A stretch of 64,000 nucleotides of DNA from Stagonosporopsis chrysanthemi (Eukaryota > Ascomycota > Dothideomycetes > Pleosporales > Didymellaceae), in the NCBI GenBank assembly GCA_022560025.1, contig JAFISE010000043.1, forward strand, positions 1-64,000, in the 5' to 3' direction. A program made the position numbers and the translations under genes. Under the pieces are notes generated by a model. That model ran no database searches and was not told where the DNA came from. It saw only the letters and a list, made by a program, of their open reading frames with translations. This document shows positions 22,699 to 34,249 of this stretch, piece by piece. Every line of letters begins with the position of its first letter. Position 1 is the stretch's first letter.

Positions 22699-24170
22699 AT
22701 GGGCCCTAGGAATATTTTACCGTTTCACAAGAAAGATGAGGAGGGACAACAGGCACAGCATCACCATGAGAAACGCAAACGAGCCAACGGACACATCAAC
22801 CAGAAAGAGTCCACAAAGAGGAGACGGCAAGGAAAACTCACAAGCAAATGGCGGAACGAGCTCGTCGCTATGACGGCTGAGTTCTGTGGTACCTTCTTGT
22901 TCCTCTTCTTCGCGTTCGGCGGCACTCAGGTTGCCAATACTGCAGCCATTGCCGACAACGCAGCGACAGCAGGACAACAAGGCAACAGCATCACCCAGAC
23001 ACCGAATACTAGTGTACTCCTCTACATCAGTCTGATCTTCGGATTCAGTTTGATGGTCAATGTCTGGGTCTTCTTCCGGGTCAGCGGTGGACTCTTCAAT
23101 CCAGCTGTAAGTGACTTTCGAACCAGTAGTATTTGCAGTTGAAGTTCATTGACTAATTGCCTCCAGGTTACGCTAGGTCTCTACCTCATTGGTGCCCTCA
23201 CTACCATTCGCGCCATTCTCTGCTTCATCGCGCAGATGTTGGCAGGCATGTGCGCTGCAGCTGTTGTCTCTGCCATGTTCCCGGGCGACCTGAACGTCTC
23301 AACCACTCTAGGTCAGGGCGTTTCTATTGCTCAGGGCGTTTTCATGGAGATGTTTTTGACCTCGTTGTTGATCATCACCATATTCATGCTCGCGGCCGAG
23401 AAACACAAGGCTACTTTCCTTGCACCTATAGGTATTGGGCTAGCGCTTTTTGTTGCTGAGATGGTTGGTGTCTTCTACACTGGTGGCAGTCTCAATCCCA
23501 CCAGGAGCTTTGGGCCTTGTGTTGTCACACGCAACTTCCCAGGCTATCACTACATCTACTGGTTCGGTCCGATCATGGGTACTTTATTGGCATTCGGAGT
23601 CTACAAGATCATCAAGATTGTCGAATATCAAACCGTCAATCCTGGACAGGACTTTGACGACCACGAGGTACATTACACACTGTGAATTGGACAGCAGGAT
23701 CTCACTAACACAATCAGGACGCGCTTTTCAAGCCCCCAGAGAACCCCGAGACCGCTGAGGAAGTCGAACGACCCAACGTCGCCGCCATTGCCGCACAGGA
23801 GGCCGTAAGAATTGCAAGCGGATCAACTGATGGAGACAAGGACAAAGATGGCGCGTTTGGCGGCATCGACCGGACGCTTTCATCATCGTACCACCCTTCG
23901 TCGAACTCGCGAGATGGGCGGCGAAGCTCTATCGATGAGTATCGTCACTCTCACCATCACCACGGAGATGGCCATAACGACTTTTCACATCTGCCTGGCC
24001 AAACAAACACGCAAACGCAAGGTTCACGCAATGACTACACGTCATCGCAGGACCAACGAAGGACCTCCCGAGATCACATGGCTTCAGACGCGGAGCTGCT
24101 GGCGAGGACTGGACACGGACACTCTGTAAACAGCCCGAGAAGCGCAAACAGACAGCAGCCCTGGGTTTAA
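22699..24170 (+). CDS. Aquaporin (MIP family) with long charged tails
   Basis: Three exons (22699-23106, 23167-23667, 23718-24170), introns of 60 and 50 nt, 453 aa. It is a channel for water and possibly small solutes in the plasma or vacuolar membrane. Six membrane segments are visible. The first NPA box is in GGLFNPAVTLGL, split by intron 1 exactly after Ala. The second box is altered to Asn-Pro-Thr in GGSLNPTRSFGP, with the selectivity-filter Arg kept. The usual His before the first box is Leu. The N-tail is His/Lys/Arg-rich (about 50 residues) and the C-tail is a disordered, His- and Ser-rich stretch of about 160 residues that may be phosphorylated. Because the altered second box and the Leu depart from classical aquaporins, solute specificity is uncertain. 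Confidence 0.9.
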
Positions 24171-24521
24171 GAAAACAGTTTTCTGGTTTACGAATTGACT
24201 CTTTACGTGGGTACGGCGTTAACGATGATTGGGAATACACACCAAAAGCGAGATGAGCTCAGCGGGCGTTCGTGTTTTACGATCAAGCAATCCATGGTTA
24301 TATCCAATACACATCAATTACTACTACAGGTGATGAGACTCACCCTTCGGACATGGTTTCACCCACAAACAAAGAATCTTTCACAGTGAAAGGCCATGTG
24401 TCTATACTCGCTGAAATTTTCTTGCACCTTTCACCTTCTGTAGCGAAGATCGAGCAGCCTAATGCAGACACGAGCAAGACCACCATCCACTCCACCACAC
24501 GCACCACAACCATAATCAACC
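24171..24521. other. Intergenic
   Basis: 350 bp between the aquaporin stop and the coiled-coil gene. 3' UTR and leader. No gene seen. Confidence 0.5.
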
Positions 24522-25118
24522 ATGTCGCATTCCGCTCTGTCCACCTCAGCCGATGAGCGCCGGCTGCACATCCTGTTCAACCGCTGGGTCCCCAACTCCG
24601 AAGACTTCACGCAGACGTCCCACGCCCTTGCCCTCTGCAGCGAAGACACCTCCACCATCAAAGCAGAAACTACCTCCTACCGCCTGAACACCGCTCTCGC
24701 AAAGCGCACGAATACGCCCTACCTCGCACCGTGGGAGACGATCGACCTGCTCAAAGCCACAGTGAGGGACCAGAATAAGCGGCTCGCGGAACGGATCGAG
24801 GCGGCGCAGACGGCTGGGGCGCGGGTCCGGGAGCTAGAGGCCATTGTTGCGGGGCATGTGCAGGCGATGGAAGAGAAGGATAGGGTTATTGAGGAGCGCG
24901 GGGAGGCGATTAAAGAGCTAGTGGCGTTACTCAAGGAGCGCGAGGAGAGCCTGATGGCGGCGAAGGAGACGGTAGATCTGGCGGTGGAGATGGCGGGCAA
25001 GGTGCTGGACACGGATGGGCCGAGCTTTTGGCAAGTCACAGAGGGGGATAAACAGTTTCTGTGGATTGTTATTGTTGGAGTGGCGGCATTCTTGCTGGGG
25101 TTCTTGGGTCGCGCGTAA
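24522..25118 (+). CDS. Tail-anchored coiled-coil protein, unknown function
   Basis: Single exon, 198 aa. The N-terminal 70 residues are globular-looking. Residues of about 80-155 form a charged heptad-rich coiled coil (VRDQNKRLAERIEAAQ ... LVALLKEREESLMAAKE). The last 22 residues are hydrophobic (FLWIVIVGVAAFLLGFLG) with only Arg-Ala after them. That is the layout of a tail-anchored protein inserted post-translationally by the GET pathway, for example a SNARE-like or tethering factor. No SNARE zero-layer Gln or Arg can be assigned, so I do not call it a SNARE. Confidence 0.65.
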   Translation: MSHSALSTSADERRLHILFNRWVPNSEDFTQTSHALALCSEDTSTIKAETTSYRLNTALAKRTNTPYLAPWETIDLLKATVRDQNKRLAERIEAAQTAGARVRELEAIVAGHVQAMEEKDRVIEERGEAIKELVALLKEREESLMAAKETVDLAVEMAGKVLDTDGPSFWQVTEGDKQFLWIVIVGVAAFLLGFLGRA

Positions 25119-25512
25119 GATGTCCAGCTTCTTGTGAGGTGTCAGAGATATTTCCCACTTGGAGGCTTCGAAATCCCTAGCCATCATGATAGGAACATAA
25201 TGAGATTTTGCAATCGTTCTGCAATTGGGCCCTTCGCATAAACGTGTTTGCCATTAGCGTGCTGTTCTGAGCGTTTCGTAGTGGTTCTCACACAAGCAAA
25301 TCACAAATGGTCGTCAACAACTGGCTGTGAACATCATCATGAGTGCCGACTATTGTCATGCAGTCATATACTTGATTTCGGAAGATATCTACAAGAAGCT
25401 AATCCAAGCAAGATACAGAAGACCGCGATCGCATAGCATTTCGCAGGCCCAACCCTTATGGATTTTCGGGATAAGGGTTCTGTGTGAAGTAGTCACCTTT
25501 ACCGGCTGTCGC
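25119..25512. other. Intergenic between convergent genes
   Basis: 394 bp of 3' flanking sequence of two convergent genes. No further gene seen. Confidence 0.5.
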
Positions 25513-27699
25513 CTAATAAGCAACACCGGTAGCACTGGGCCTGACACGGGTTTCAAGGGTGCGAGCAGTGCTTGAAGGCTTGCTAAGACCGAAATCGAAC
25601 CTCTCCGGCTGAGTGCCAGCGGAAGAGCCGAAGGGGCGAGGGCGGCCATAGCCGAAGCCAGGGCGGTTGCCGTGGTGCCAGTTACCGGTAGGGAAAGGAC
25701 GGCCTGAGTTTTGAGTAGCAGTACCGGCTCCAGTAGGGTTGGAGCCCTCGGTGGGAAGGGGAGTGAGTGCTGGGTTCTCGGCGGCGGCATCTGTTGCTGT
25801 GGCCTCGGTCTCCTTGGTGCAGGGAGTCCCCTCCGCGGCCTCAGAGCCAACGGTGGGATTGGGGATGTCAGTGCTGTCAGTGAAGGCAGGTGCGTCAGTG
25901 GGGTTGAAAGACTCAGATGCCGGGAGTGTGAAGGTGGAGGAGGGAGCAGGCTGGTCCAGGCCGGTGCTGATAGCAGGGATCTGCGAGCTGACTTCGGTGG
26001 GGATAGAAGCGGAGTACTCTGAACCGTAGGCCGAAGCAGGAAGAGCAGTTGCTGCAGCGCTGGTGGAAGGAGGGGTTATGGTGGCGCCGGAGGTGACAAT
26101 CTCAAAGACAGGCAGATCCGAATCTGCTGGGAGCTCAGGGGCAGCGGAGGATGCGATCTCGATGGGGGTTCCACTGCTCTCGGCATTCTCAGCTACGGAA
26201 GAGGGCTTCGCCTGAGCGGCGGCAGAGGAGGCGCGTGCAGAAGAAGCGGGAGAAGCGGGAGCAGATGTGGACGAGCTGCCGCCGTTGCTCAAGCAGGCGA
26301 AGGAAATCTTCTTGACGCTCGCAGCGCGACGAATGGGGCCATCAAGAGTCCACTTCATGTCAACGTAAGGCCAGCAGACACGACCATCAGCCATGGTGAC
26401 CATATCACCAGCGACGTAGACGTCAGTAGCCTTGACCGGCTCACCGACCTTCTTGCCATCGGTAACAAGCTGGAAGTAGGAGCCGGTGTAAGCACCCCTA
26501 CAGCCCATGGCGATGAAGTCGCACGTAGGCTCGGCAATCTCCTCCCAGGTGACGAGAGCGCTGGTCTTATCAAAGGTGGCAACGTGAGCGTTGGAGCAGT
26601 CAGCAGAGCCAGTGGTGATCCAGTTGACCTGAGAATCGCCGTCGGGACCAAGCTTAGAGGTGGCCTGCTCGCCAGTAAGAGTTTTCTTGTCGCTCATAGT
26701 AGCAATGGCGACATTGCGGTTGACCGTGCGGTTAACGGAGTGAGTGTAGCCGGGACCCATCCAGTCGTTGGTGGTCAGATCCTTGGCACCACGAGAGACC
26801 CAGGAAAAGATGTAAGAGTCGCTGTCTTGGAAGCGAGCCAGGCTGCTGTATGATCCAGACATTCCACCCATAGCCTCATTGCCAGCACCGTTTGTAACAT
26901 TCTCGTTGGAGATCTTGACGCCGCTCTTGTCCATACCGGTAGCACCGGTGTTGAGCCAGATAGCGCCCTGATCCTCCGAGCAGATGGAAGCGAAAGGAAC
27001 AGAGTCAGAAGCCTCGAAAGCGATACCAGTGTTGTGGGAGCAGCCCCAGCTCGAGCTTGCGCCACGGATCTGCTGGAGGGCTCCCTTGTTGTTGACGTAC
27101 TGGATAGCATCACCAAAATGGCCTTGGGCATCACCGGAGTAAGCCGTAACAACGAAGTAGGCACCGTACATGCCCGCAGCCTCTGAGTAGGCCAGGTCAC
27201 CGTTAAGATCCGGAGATGCCAACGCGCCCATGCCACCAACATTGTCTGGGCCGCCAAGCCAAGTCTTGAATGTTTCCTTTCCGGAGGTGTAGCGGTAAAG
27301 GACAGGGACAGGAGTGCTCGCTGGGGGAGCATTCGCTGTGCCGGATGGCATGGCTTCGTTGGTGAGAAGTGCGAAGCCATCGTTATGGGCAACAAGACCG
27401 CCAGCCTCCTTACCACCAGTAACGGTGACCGCAGCACCGACGGCGGCAAAGGTAGAGGGGTCTACCTGCTGGACATGAACACCAGTCTCGCTGGCATCGA
27501 GGTAAGCGAGATAGGCCGATTTGCCATCAGGGGAGACAGCGAAGGGCGTACGGCGGTGGTGAGGGTATCCGGTCCAGTAAGATTCCTTGACAGGTCCGAA
27601 GGATGACGAGAGTGCGAGGCTGCCGACATGCTTCTCGATGCTGGAAAGTTGAGCCGTGACGACGGTCGCGAAGAGCGAAAGAACGAATGTGGAATGCAT
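25513..27699 (-). CDS. Secreted protein with repeat-rich N-domain and long Ser/Thr/Pro tail
   Basis: Single exon, 728 aa. The first ATG begins a clean signal peptide (MHSTFVLSLFATVVTA). Residues of about 25-480 are a Gly/Asp-rich domain with recurrent short blocks such as Phe-Ala-Val-Ser-Pro-Asp-Gly-Lys-Ser-Ala-Tyr and Ala-Ser-Pro-Asp-Leu-Asn-Gly, suggesting a beta-propeller. A Ser/Ala/Pro/Thr linker fills about 480-670, and the C-terminus is Gly/Arg/Pro-rich with His-Gly-Asn-Arg-Pro-Gly-Phe-Gly-Tyr. There is no GPI signal. A TATAAAC sits about 125 bp upstream on the same strand. An extracellular adhesin-like or wall-associated role is inference only. I recognise no named family. Confidence 0.75.
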   Translation of the reverse strand: MHSTFVLSLFATVVTAQLSSIEKHVGSLALSSSFGPVKESYWTGYPHHRRTPFAVSPDGKSAYLAYLDASETGVHVQQVDPSTFAAVGAAVTVTGGKEAGGLVAHNDGFALLTNEAMPSGTANAPPASTPVPVLYRYTSGKETFKTWLGGPDNVGGMGALASPDLNGDLAYSEAAGMYGAYFVVTAYSGDAQGHFGDAIQYVNNKGALQQIRGASSSWGCSHNTGIAFEASDSVPFASICSEDQGAIWLNTGATGMDKSGVKISNENVTNGAGNEAMGGMSGSYSSLARFQDSDSYIFSWVSRGAKDLTTNDWMGPGYTHSVNRTVNRNVAIATMSDKKTLTGEQATSKLGPDGDSQVNWITTGSADCSNAHVATFDKTSALVTWEEIAEPTCDFIAMGCRGAYTGSYFQLVTDGKKVGEPVKATDVYVAGDMVTMADGRVCWPYVDMKWTLDGPIRRAASVKKISFACLSNGGSSSTSAPASPASSARASSAAAQAKPSSVAENAESSGTPIEIASSAAPELPADSDLPVFEIVTSGATITPPSTSAAATALPASAYGSEYSASIPTEVSSQIPAISTGLDQPAPSSTFTLPASESFNPTDAPAFTDSTDIPNPTVGSEAAEGTPCTKETEATATDAAAENPALTPLPTEGSNPTGAGTATQNSGRPFPTGNWHHGNRPGFGYGRPRPFGSSAGTQPERFDFGLSKPSSTARTLETRVRPSATGVAY

Positions 27700-28300
27700 A
27701 TTTGCAACAAAAGAATGACTGTAACGAACGACCAGCGATCAAAAGTAAGTAAAAGAGTGATGGTAACCGATCTTTCAAAGTCGTGAAGTGGTAAAGATCA
27801 ACCCGAGCGAGGAGTCGCTCATGTTTATACATCTGCGGCTATGAAACGTCGCATTTACGCCAGGACTGAGGCCCCATGACTGGCTGGCGGAAGTAACGGT
27901 AGCCAATTCTAAAATGGGGTGATGCATTTAGAAGCGGGGATTTTATGATCGACATTACAAGTACAAAGGACCGAGCCGACTGGTAGGAGAGTCGGGAAGT
28001 TGGCCTGGGGCAGGGAAGCGAAAATTAGGGGTGATTTCATGCCCCTGGCACGTTTCGAACAGAAGGCGCTAGTGGGACATCATCCGAGCTTGGGCGCTTC
28101 TGGACAGTCATCTGTTGGTTCTACTCATTTCTATCTCACGCAAGTTCATTCTATCTTATTTCTCAACTCGAGCACAGCACACCTCTCTGCTCCTGTTTAG
28201 GCGAATGAATTCAAAGTCGCTGATTGGTTCAGACATTTTTGAGACTATTCACTGATCCATTCAGCATCACTATAGCATAACATGAATGAGCATGGCGTAC
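27700..28300. other. Intergenic, promoter of secreted-protein gene
   Basis: 600 bp holding a TATA-like site at 27823-27829 (minus) for the secreted-protein gene and the 3' flank of the HET gene. No gene seen. Confidence 0.5.
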
Positions 28301-30426
28301 CTAGACGATGAGTACTTCTCGCTCTTCTGCGTCCCGTAGACTCTCTGTTCCTGCTGCGAATGTCCCGAGCCGCTCCCATGCCCCAGGTCGTCGCTCTGAT
28401 AATCCCAGTACAATCCCTGAGTTAAAGTCACCGTTGCGCGCTACGCTCAAGTAGAGAACATCGCTTTCAAATTCAGACAGTGATTGCTTTGGTCGTGCTC
28501 GTCGGACCGTCCAGTGCCCTTCGTCAGCATCGGATATGGTCTTGGCCTTAACGAGACAACAATCTTGCGTGACCTGGATCGCACTCGTACCTTTAATGAT
28601 GAGACTGTAATGCCAAGCACAATGAACGTATCTGCTCAACATTGTTGCCATACTTGCGGGCCCGCGAAGAGTGAGAGACGCGTCGGATACTGTACCTAGG
28701 ATGTTGAGACCGGTGGGAGTGACTGTGCATGCGACAAGATTTATACTAGAAACCCAAGTCTCCCGTTCGTCGTCATCCGGCGTGTAATAGGTGACAGGCG
28801 CGTTGAGCGAACTCCAAGAGAAAGATGGTGCGCGCCAAGTTTCAAGTGCATGAGATTCTTCATCACAAGGCGTAGATGCCCCTCTCTGCCATAACAGATC
28901 GAATGCTAGATTATTCTTCCAGAGACCGGCAAAGTACTCGGAATTTGTTGCCTTTCTGATCTTGCTCGCGATGCCAGATATGGCTGGAAGTTTGTCTTCC
29001 GGCACAGTGAGCTTTCGAGCTGAATACTGTTCCACTATGCGATGCCATGCGCTCCAAACGGCGGTCGTATTTTTGCTAGCGACAGCTCTGGGGATGAGTG
29101 CCGGTGTCGTTGCCCGCGTCTTGCGCTCCGGCGTACACTCACAACGGTAAGAGGTCCTGCACTCGAACATGAGTTCGGTAGCAGTGTAGTGTAATACTCT
29201 TGTGCTTAGTGCGTGTTCCTGCAGAGCCCACGCGCGTAATGTCAACGGACCTGAAGGCTTCGCTGGGTTGCCGCTGTCATCTGGATGATGGTATGAATAC
29301 CTCCTCGCTCGCACAGCGAATTCCTTTCTTGCAGTGTTCTCATACGCAATTTTGACTGGTCTCGGCCTGTCCGACAGACATCTGATCCTACTGTCACTCG
29401 CATTGGTGGCCGATATCGTGATGTAGCTGTTCTGGTAGATGCTGGCCATCTTTGCTGCCTCGGTCTCCCAATCTCTCAGGGAATCTTGTATGATGCATAA
29501 TGAATCGATCCACAGATATCGCAGCCCAAGTTGTCGCGTGATTATGATCGCGTCCTGAAACAGGGGCGGAAGACTATCAAAGGGTATATTAACAGTAAGC
29601 TTCCCCCAGCTGGACTTTGTAGCCTTCAGAGGCGTCGACGATCCCCAGCAATGTGAAAGTGCAACGTATTGGAAAGCCTTCTCTTGCGTTTCCACTATAC
29701 GTATCGGCCTCGTTGACCGTCCCACGTCTATGAGCCGCTTGGGAGCGGATACAGATGGCTCGCAGATCATCCTGCATGATGTGTGTCTCGGATTTGCAAG
29801 ACAGCCTTGTATGCAACGACGGATAAAATTGAATGATTCGTCAGAGCCAGCATTGATGGGGATGTGATGTGCCGACCCAAGGGTAGGCCATGGAGAGCGT
29901 GAGGCTAAGAAGAGTCAGTTTGATTGAGTGGTCAAGGGCATTATCGATCTTCTGGGTTTGATCGTCCATGAGAAGCAAGGATGACAGCAGTAAAACGACA
30001 TGAAGGGTAAGGGTCAGTGAAGATACAGTGCCTACCTGATCCGGCATAGATCTCTATTGCTCGATCCCCCCACTGCGATCCGTCGATGCTCACTTTGATC
30101 GTCCCTTTCTCCTTGATATCTATATTAACTCTGCATCGAGCCCCTCGCCATTTCTCAAAGAAGGCATCCAGAGCTTGGACAAGAACAATGCAGAACCGAC
30201 ATCCACCACCAGTTTTTGATTTGTTGTTGGATAAAGTCAGCGCATCAAGGACCAAGCTCAGGCTTGCTCTGGTCTCCGCTCGTGCCTCTACATCCTCAAC
30301 AGAGTTCGCATGTCCACGAGGATCGAGGTTGTTGCATACACGACATTTCTTTCGCTGCGATGTCCCGGCAGACGAGGCTGATGATGTACGGCGTACAGGA
30401 CGGCGGAGGGTCTTAGGCAGAGGCAT
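28301..30426 (-). CDS. HET-domain (heterokaryon incompatibility) protein
   Basis: Two exons (30426-30036 and 29904-28301) joined across a 131-nt intron with CTGAC branch site, 664 aa in one frame. Exon 1 has the common HET-protein N-terminus with paired Cys motifs (KKCRVCNNLD, GGCRFCIVL). Exon 2 begins Ser-Arg-Ser-Pro-Trp-Pro-Thr-Leu-Gly. The HET domain starts near residue 205 and shows its landmark blocks: YVALSHCWG, YLWIDSLCIIQD, TISATNASDS and RAWALQEHALSTRVLHY. HET domains trigger cell death in vegetative incompatibility when paired with a partner, or act in other NLR-like responses. No NACHT or ankyrin region is attached, so this is the common stand-alone type. Confidence 0.9.
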
Positions 30427-31370
30427 GAGCTAAGCTAAATTGCCACCCAGGCTACAAGGGAGGCGAATATACATTGGGCCTCATTAGAGGTGGTCGTGAT
30501 GGCTTCAGTGGACAGTTCAGCGATCTAAGCCGTCGATTTCCCGACCCGTGCCGCCAAGGCGGGCTGAAACGAGTGGCGCGCTTTCGCGAAATGGGGGCCA
30601 AGCCTTCTTGAACACCCAGCCCTAAGTTCGAAGTCCGTATTTCATCGTGCACACTACTCGCGAAGCAATTTGCTAGCTTCTGCAACTTCTGATCGACCGC
30701 GTCGTGTGCTCGAGGCAGAGACGCGATATGAGATGGAAGAAGAACAGAAGTGAACGTACTCAAAGCCACAATAAGGCTGTGGACTTCACCGGTCAAGGGC
30801 CTTGCGCGAAAACAAGCTCGATACAAGCTTACAAGCTGCTGCATAACTGTCGATCTGGACCCCACGGATATTTTCAGCTCCCAAATTGGACTGATTGTGG
30901 ATGCTACCAATGTAGAAACGCACATCAAAATCTATAAGCGGCACCGAAGCCGCTGCGAAATGATTGGCTAGTAGCTATCAGGTACAACCCGAATGACCTG
31001 GCTATGGCACCTGGAGGTTAGCAATGCGAAGTACGAAGGCGGCTGTGGAGCCACATCCTCGCTTACCGATGCTACGAGCGGGAACACTTTCCAGGCACCT
31101 TGGTCTACGATTGGACACAGTGCACTGGGACTGTGGACGCCTCTTGACAAACGCTGGTCAGACCAGAGTATGTTCTTGTAAATGGATATCGATTGAGCTG
31201 AATGACCGGCAGTACAACCTAATCGGAGTTTGAAGAAACATTCATAAGGATGTCTCTCGCCTTCCCGGATCACGTCTACAGAAAGTCAAATCCGTCCCTG
31301 GCCTGTCCCAAGAAGCAAGCAAAGCAATTGTATAAAACAAATATCTCCTTCTGAAAACGTCTATTTCAGC
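30427..31370. other. Intergenic with a possible gene fragment
   Basis: 944 bp between the divergent HET and cysteine-rich genes. On the minus strand at 30452-30928 a 158-codon frame has a leucine-rich helical stretch (QQLVSLYRACFRARP) vaguely like the N-terminus of fungal STAND proteins. It then becomes Arg/Pro-rich and ends. It could be a relic, and I would not call it a gene. Confidence 0.35.
31331..31337 (+). promoter_or_regulatory. TATA box of cysteine-rich protein gene
   Basis: TATAAAA, 34 bp before the ATG at 31371, in a good position for a short-leader secreted-protein gene. Confidence 0.5.
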
Positions 31371-32148
31371 ATGCGTACTCCCTTTGTAGCTCTCGGCCTT
31401 CTGGTTGCCTCCGCCGTGGCCGACATGGCAGCCTTCACAAACGCCAACAGTTTCGGTGCGATGCTGAAGCGTGGAGACACCATCCTGAAGCGTCAGGGCT
31501 ATACCCCGGATACCACCTACTGTGGAAGAGGCGACACTTGTGCAGAGGCATGTGGAGCCAACAGTGTAGAATGTCCTTCAATCGACACTTCCATGCTCTA
31601 CTGTCACGACTCCAATGACGGTTCCGTAAGTGCAGCTACCAGGAGGAGCTGAGTCTCAAGCACTGACATTTGCAGCAATGCTGCCCTGACGGTTCTGGGA
31701 ATGCCTGCGACGCCGGTTACTATTGCACTTCCGATAGCGCTGGAGATACCTACTGCTGCGCCGATGGCACCGGTGCGTCACGCTATTCTATGTTAGCTAG
31801 CCATGATATTGACAAAGAACAGACACTGCAGCTTGTGCACTTCAATACTCCCTCTCTGTCTCTCTCATACGACAGACCGCCGTCATTACTCCCTCAGCCA
31901 CTCCTCTTGCTTCCACTGTCCCTGCAGAGACCCCAGTGTCTACATCTCTGCTTGACGATGTCTCTAGCGAGGCACCAGTCTCTAGCAGGGCGTCAGTTAC
32001 AGCGCGTACGTCGACTGCTTCTACTAGCAGAGCAAGTGCATCTTCCACTGCTTCTACACCAGCTCAGGGCACTGGCGGTGCTGGGAAAGTGGTAGGTGCG
32101 GGAGCAGCAATTGTGGTTGGCGTCATAGGCTTCGCAGGGTTGTTTTAG
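31371..32148 (+). CDS. Small cysteine-rich, probably GPI-anchored surface protein
   Basis: Three exons (31371-31625, 31676-31772, 31823-32148), both introns 50 nt, 225 aa. Signal peptide MRTPFVALGLLVASAVA. A Lys-Arg processing-type site (LKRGD, LKRQG) precedes a cysteine-rich module of about 65 residues (TYCGRGDTCAEACG ... CCPDGSGNACDAGYYC ... TYCCADGT) with ten or more cysteines. A Ser/Thr stalk follows, then a hydrophobic tail (VVGAGAAIVVGVIGFAGLF) suited to GPI attachment. The layout fits a cell-wall or plasma-membrane anchored protein. Effector-like activity is possible but unproved. Confidence 0.8.
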
Positions 32149-32546
32149 GGCATACATATGCTGTCTCTCCTACTAGTGTTTGTCAAGTACGAAGAAGCTC
32201 GTCTTTTTTAGGTGATCGTTTGTGAGAACAATAGATCCTTGGGAGAGTTATAACGTCTATAACAAACTCATTAAATGTTCCTGCGCAGAGTTGTAGTGTT
32301 TACTATTCCCTATTTCTAAGACTATTAGTGTTGGATCATAATTGTACTCTGCAGTAAATCTGATCAGCGGAAGAATGAAAACGTGCTCCTTCATATGTAT
32401 CGAGTGGTGCCGACTGGTTCAAATGAACTTCAAACCCCCTCTGCAACCACATACGTAGTTCTTGGTGTGGAATCGCTGAATTAATTACAGGTTATCAAGC
32501 ATGAAAGACGTCTAGGGTATCTCCGTATCTCATATGCACTACAGTC
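32149..32546. other. Intergenic between convergent genes
   Basis: 398 bp of AT-rich 3' flanks for the cysteine-rich gene and the permease. No gene seen. Confidence 0.5.
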
Positions 32547-34249
32547 TTAGTTCGGAACCTTGGTGAAAACGTGCCTTTCCCAGCCGTCGATGTCGTCGAC
32601 AACAACCTCACGGTGGAGGGTATAATTTCCGAGCCGGGGCAAAATTTTGGCCCAAATCACCCAGTAGACGCCACCAGCACCAATGATACCGAAGCCAACG
32701 ACGCAGTGGAGGTAGTAGGGCAGAGTCTCATAGACGCTGTTGCCATCGCTGGGAGGAACGAACGGGGCAATGACTAGGTAGACATTGCTGAGGAGGAAGA
32801 ATATGGTGACTGGGAGGGTTGCTTTGATCGGAGGATTCCAGTTGTACTGCTCCTTGTGAAGATAGAGCCAGGCAAGGCCTGCTGCAACGAACACGTTGAC
32901 AACGGCAAGCGGGTAGGAGATCACACTAGAACAGTTTAGCAAAGGCAGGCAGAATCTGATCGTGATATAACTTACTTAAGGATGAAGTTGTAAGCATCGC
33001 CGGGAGGGGGGGCTAGCATGATGATGACTGAGACGAGCCAGTGCTCAAACAAACCAGCCAGCGGCGCGTTGAAGGGCCTGTTAGATGCCCAGACCTTAGA
33101 CCAGGGAAGAATACCCTCGCGACCCAGCTCCTGCACGAGACGGCCTTGCGAGAAGATGACGCTAAGAACGTTTCCGAAAGCAGACAAAGCGACGAATACT
33201 GACAGTGCGCGCTCGGCTTTGGGTCCAAAGACATTGCGGAAAAGTGAGGCAGCTACAAGACGCTTCGAGGAGATGATCTCTTCTGCAGGGACAGCGGCGA
33301 AGTATGCGATGTTGACGAACATGTACAAGATGGAAACAGATCCGAGAGCCAGGGGAGCTGCAATCTTGAGCGTACGGACAGGGTTTTTAGTCTCGCTGAG
33401 GGCGTAGTTGGCATTGCTATAGCCAATGTAACTCCAGATAACGTTGTATAGTGCTGTCACGACGCCGTAAGCGCTGCCAGTGGTGCCGGAGAAGGCGTTG
33501 TCGAAGTTGTTTGGCTTCTCAATCTTGAGAGCACCTCCCAAAGCTGCCCATCCGGAGACGACAATCAGAAGAATAATGAGAAGCTTGATAATACCGAGCA
33601 GGTTCTGCAGCCTGAGGCCCCACTTCAAGGCCGTCCCGTGAATCAGAAAGGCAGCAGTAATGCAAGCTAAACCGATGCCACGCTGATTCCAGCGGTTCAC
33701 TTCGATATTGGCGGCATGCAGGATATATTCTCCAAAAACAACGGAGTTGGACCCAGCCCAGCCCAGGAGAACGACATAGCCGGTGTAGAGTCCGGTGGCG
33801 AGGAATTTTGGTTTGCTGTAAACATATTCGAGATAGTTCTTCTCTCCGCCATTTCTTGGGATAGCCGTGCCAAATTCGAGGTAGACTGCCATGCCAGCAG
33901 CCGCAATGAGCATGCCAGCAACCCAGATGAACAGGGTCAACCCAACACTGCCAGAGAGAGAGAAAATAGCACTGGGCGTTGCGAAGATACCCGTACCGAC
34001 CATACGATTGAAAATTAAAAAAATAGCTGATGTGACACCGATCTGGCGCTTTGCCTGGCGGACTTGGTAGAGCGATCCGTTGTCGACGTCGGAGGCAGGG
34101 CCATCGGAGTCGGACTTAGGCTGGCCGCCTTCAGCAGGCGCTGCCTTTGCCTCAGAGGTAGCCCCGTATTTGCCGAATAGTTTTGACATTGAGGACGATG
34201 AGGAAGAGATGAGTGGAGTCGATTCCATCTTTCTAAGGTTCGAGGGCAC
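32547..34249 (-). CDS. Amino-acid permease, LAT/methionine-permease type
   Basis: Two exons (34249-32976, 32925-32547), 50-nt intron, 550 aa. An APC-superfamily transporter with about twelve membrane segments. Exon 1 carries the helix-1 signature Val-Gly-Thr-Gly-Ile-Phe-Ala-Thr-Pro and the substrate-region Ile-Gly-Tyr-Ser-Asn-Ala-Asn-Tyr. Overall order matches yeast Mup1 (high-affinity methionine permease) and the eukaryotic LAT family more than the YAT group. The intron splits codon Asn in Phe-Ile-Leu-Asn-Val-Ile-Ser-Tyr. The second in-frame ATG (34228) is an equally good start. Substrate is inferred, not shown. Confidence 0.87.

Noticed and set aside
30452..30928. Gene for a STAND-like protein
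   Set aside because: Only a weak resemblance over about 40 residues, followed by Arg/Pro-rich noise; at most a relic.
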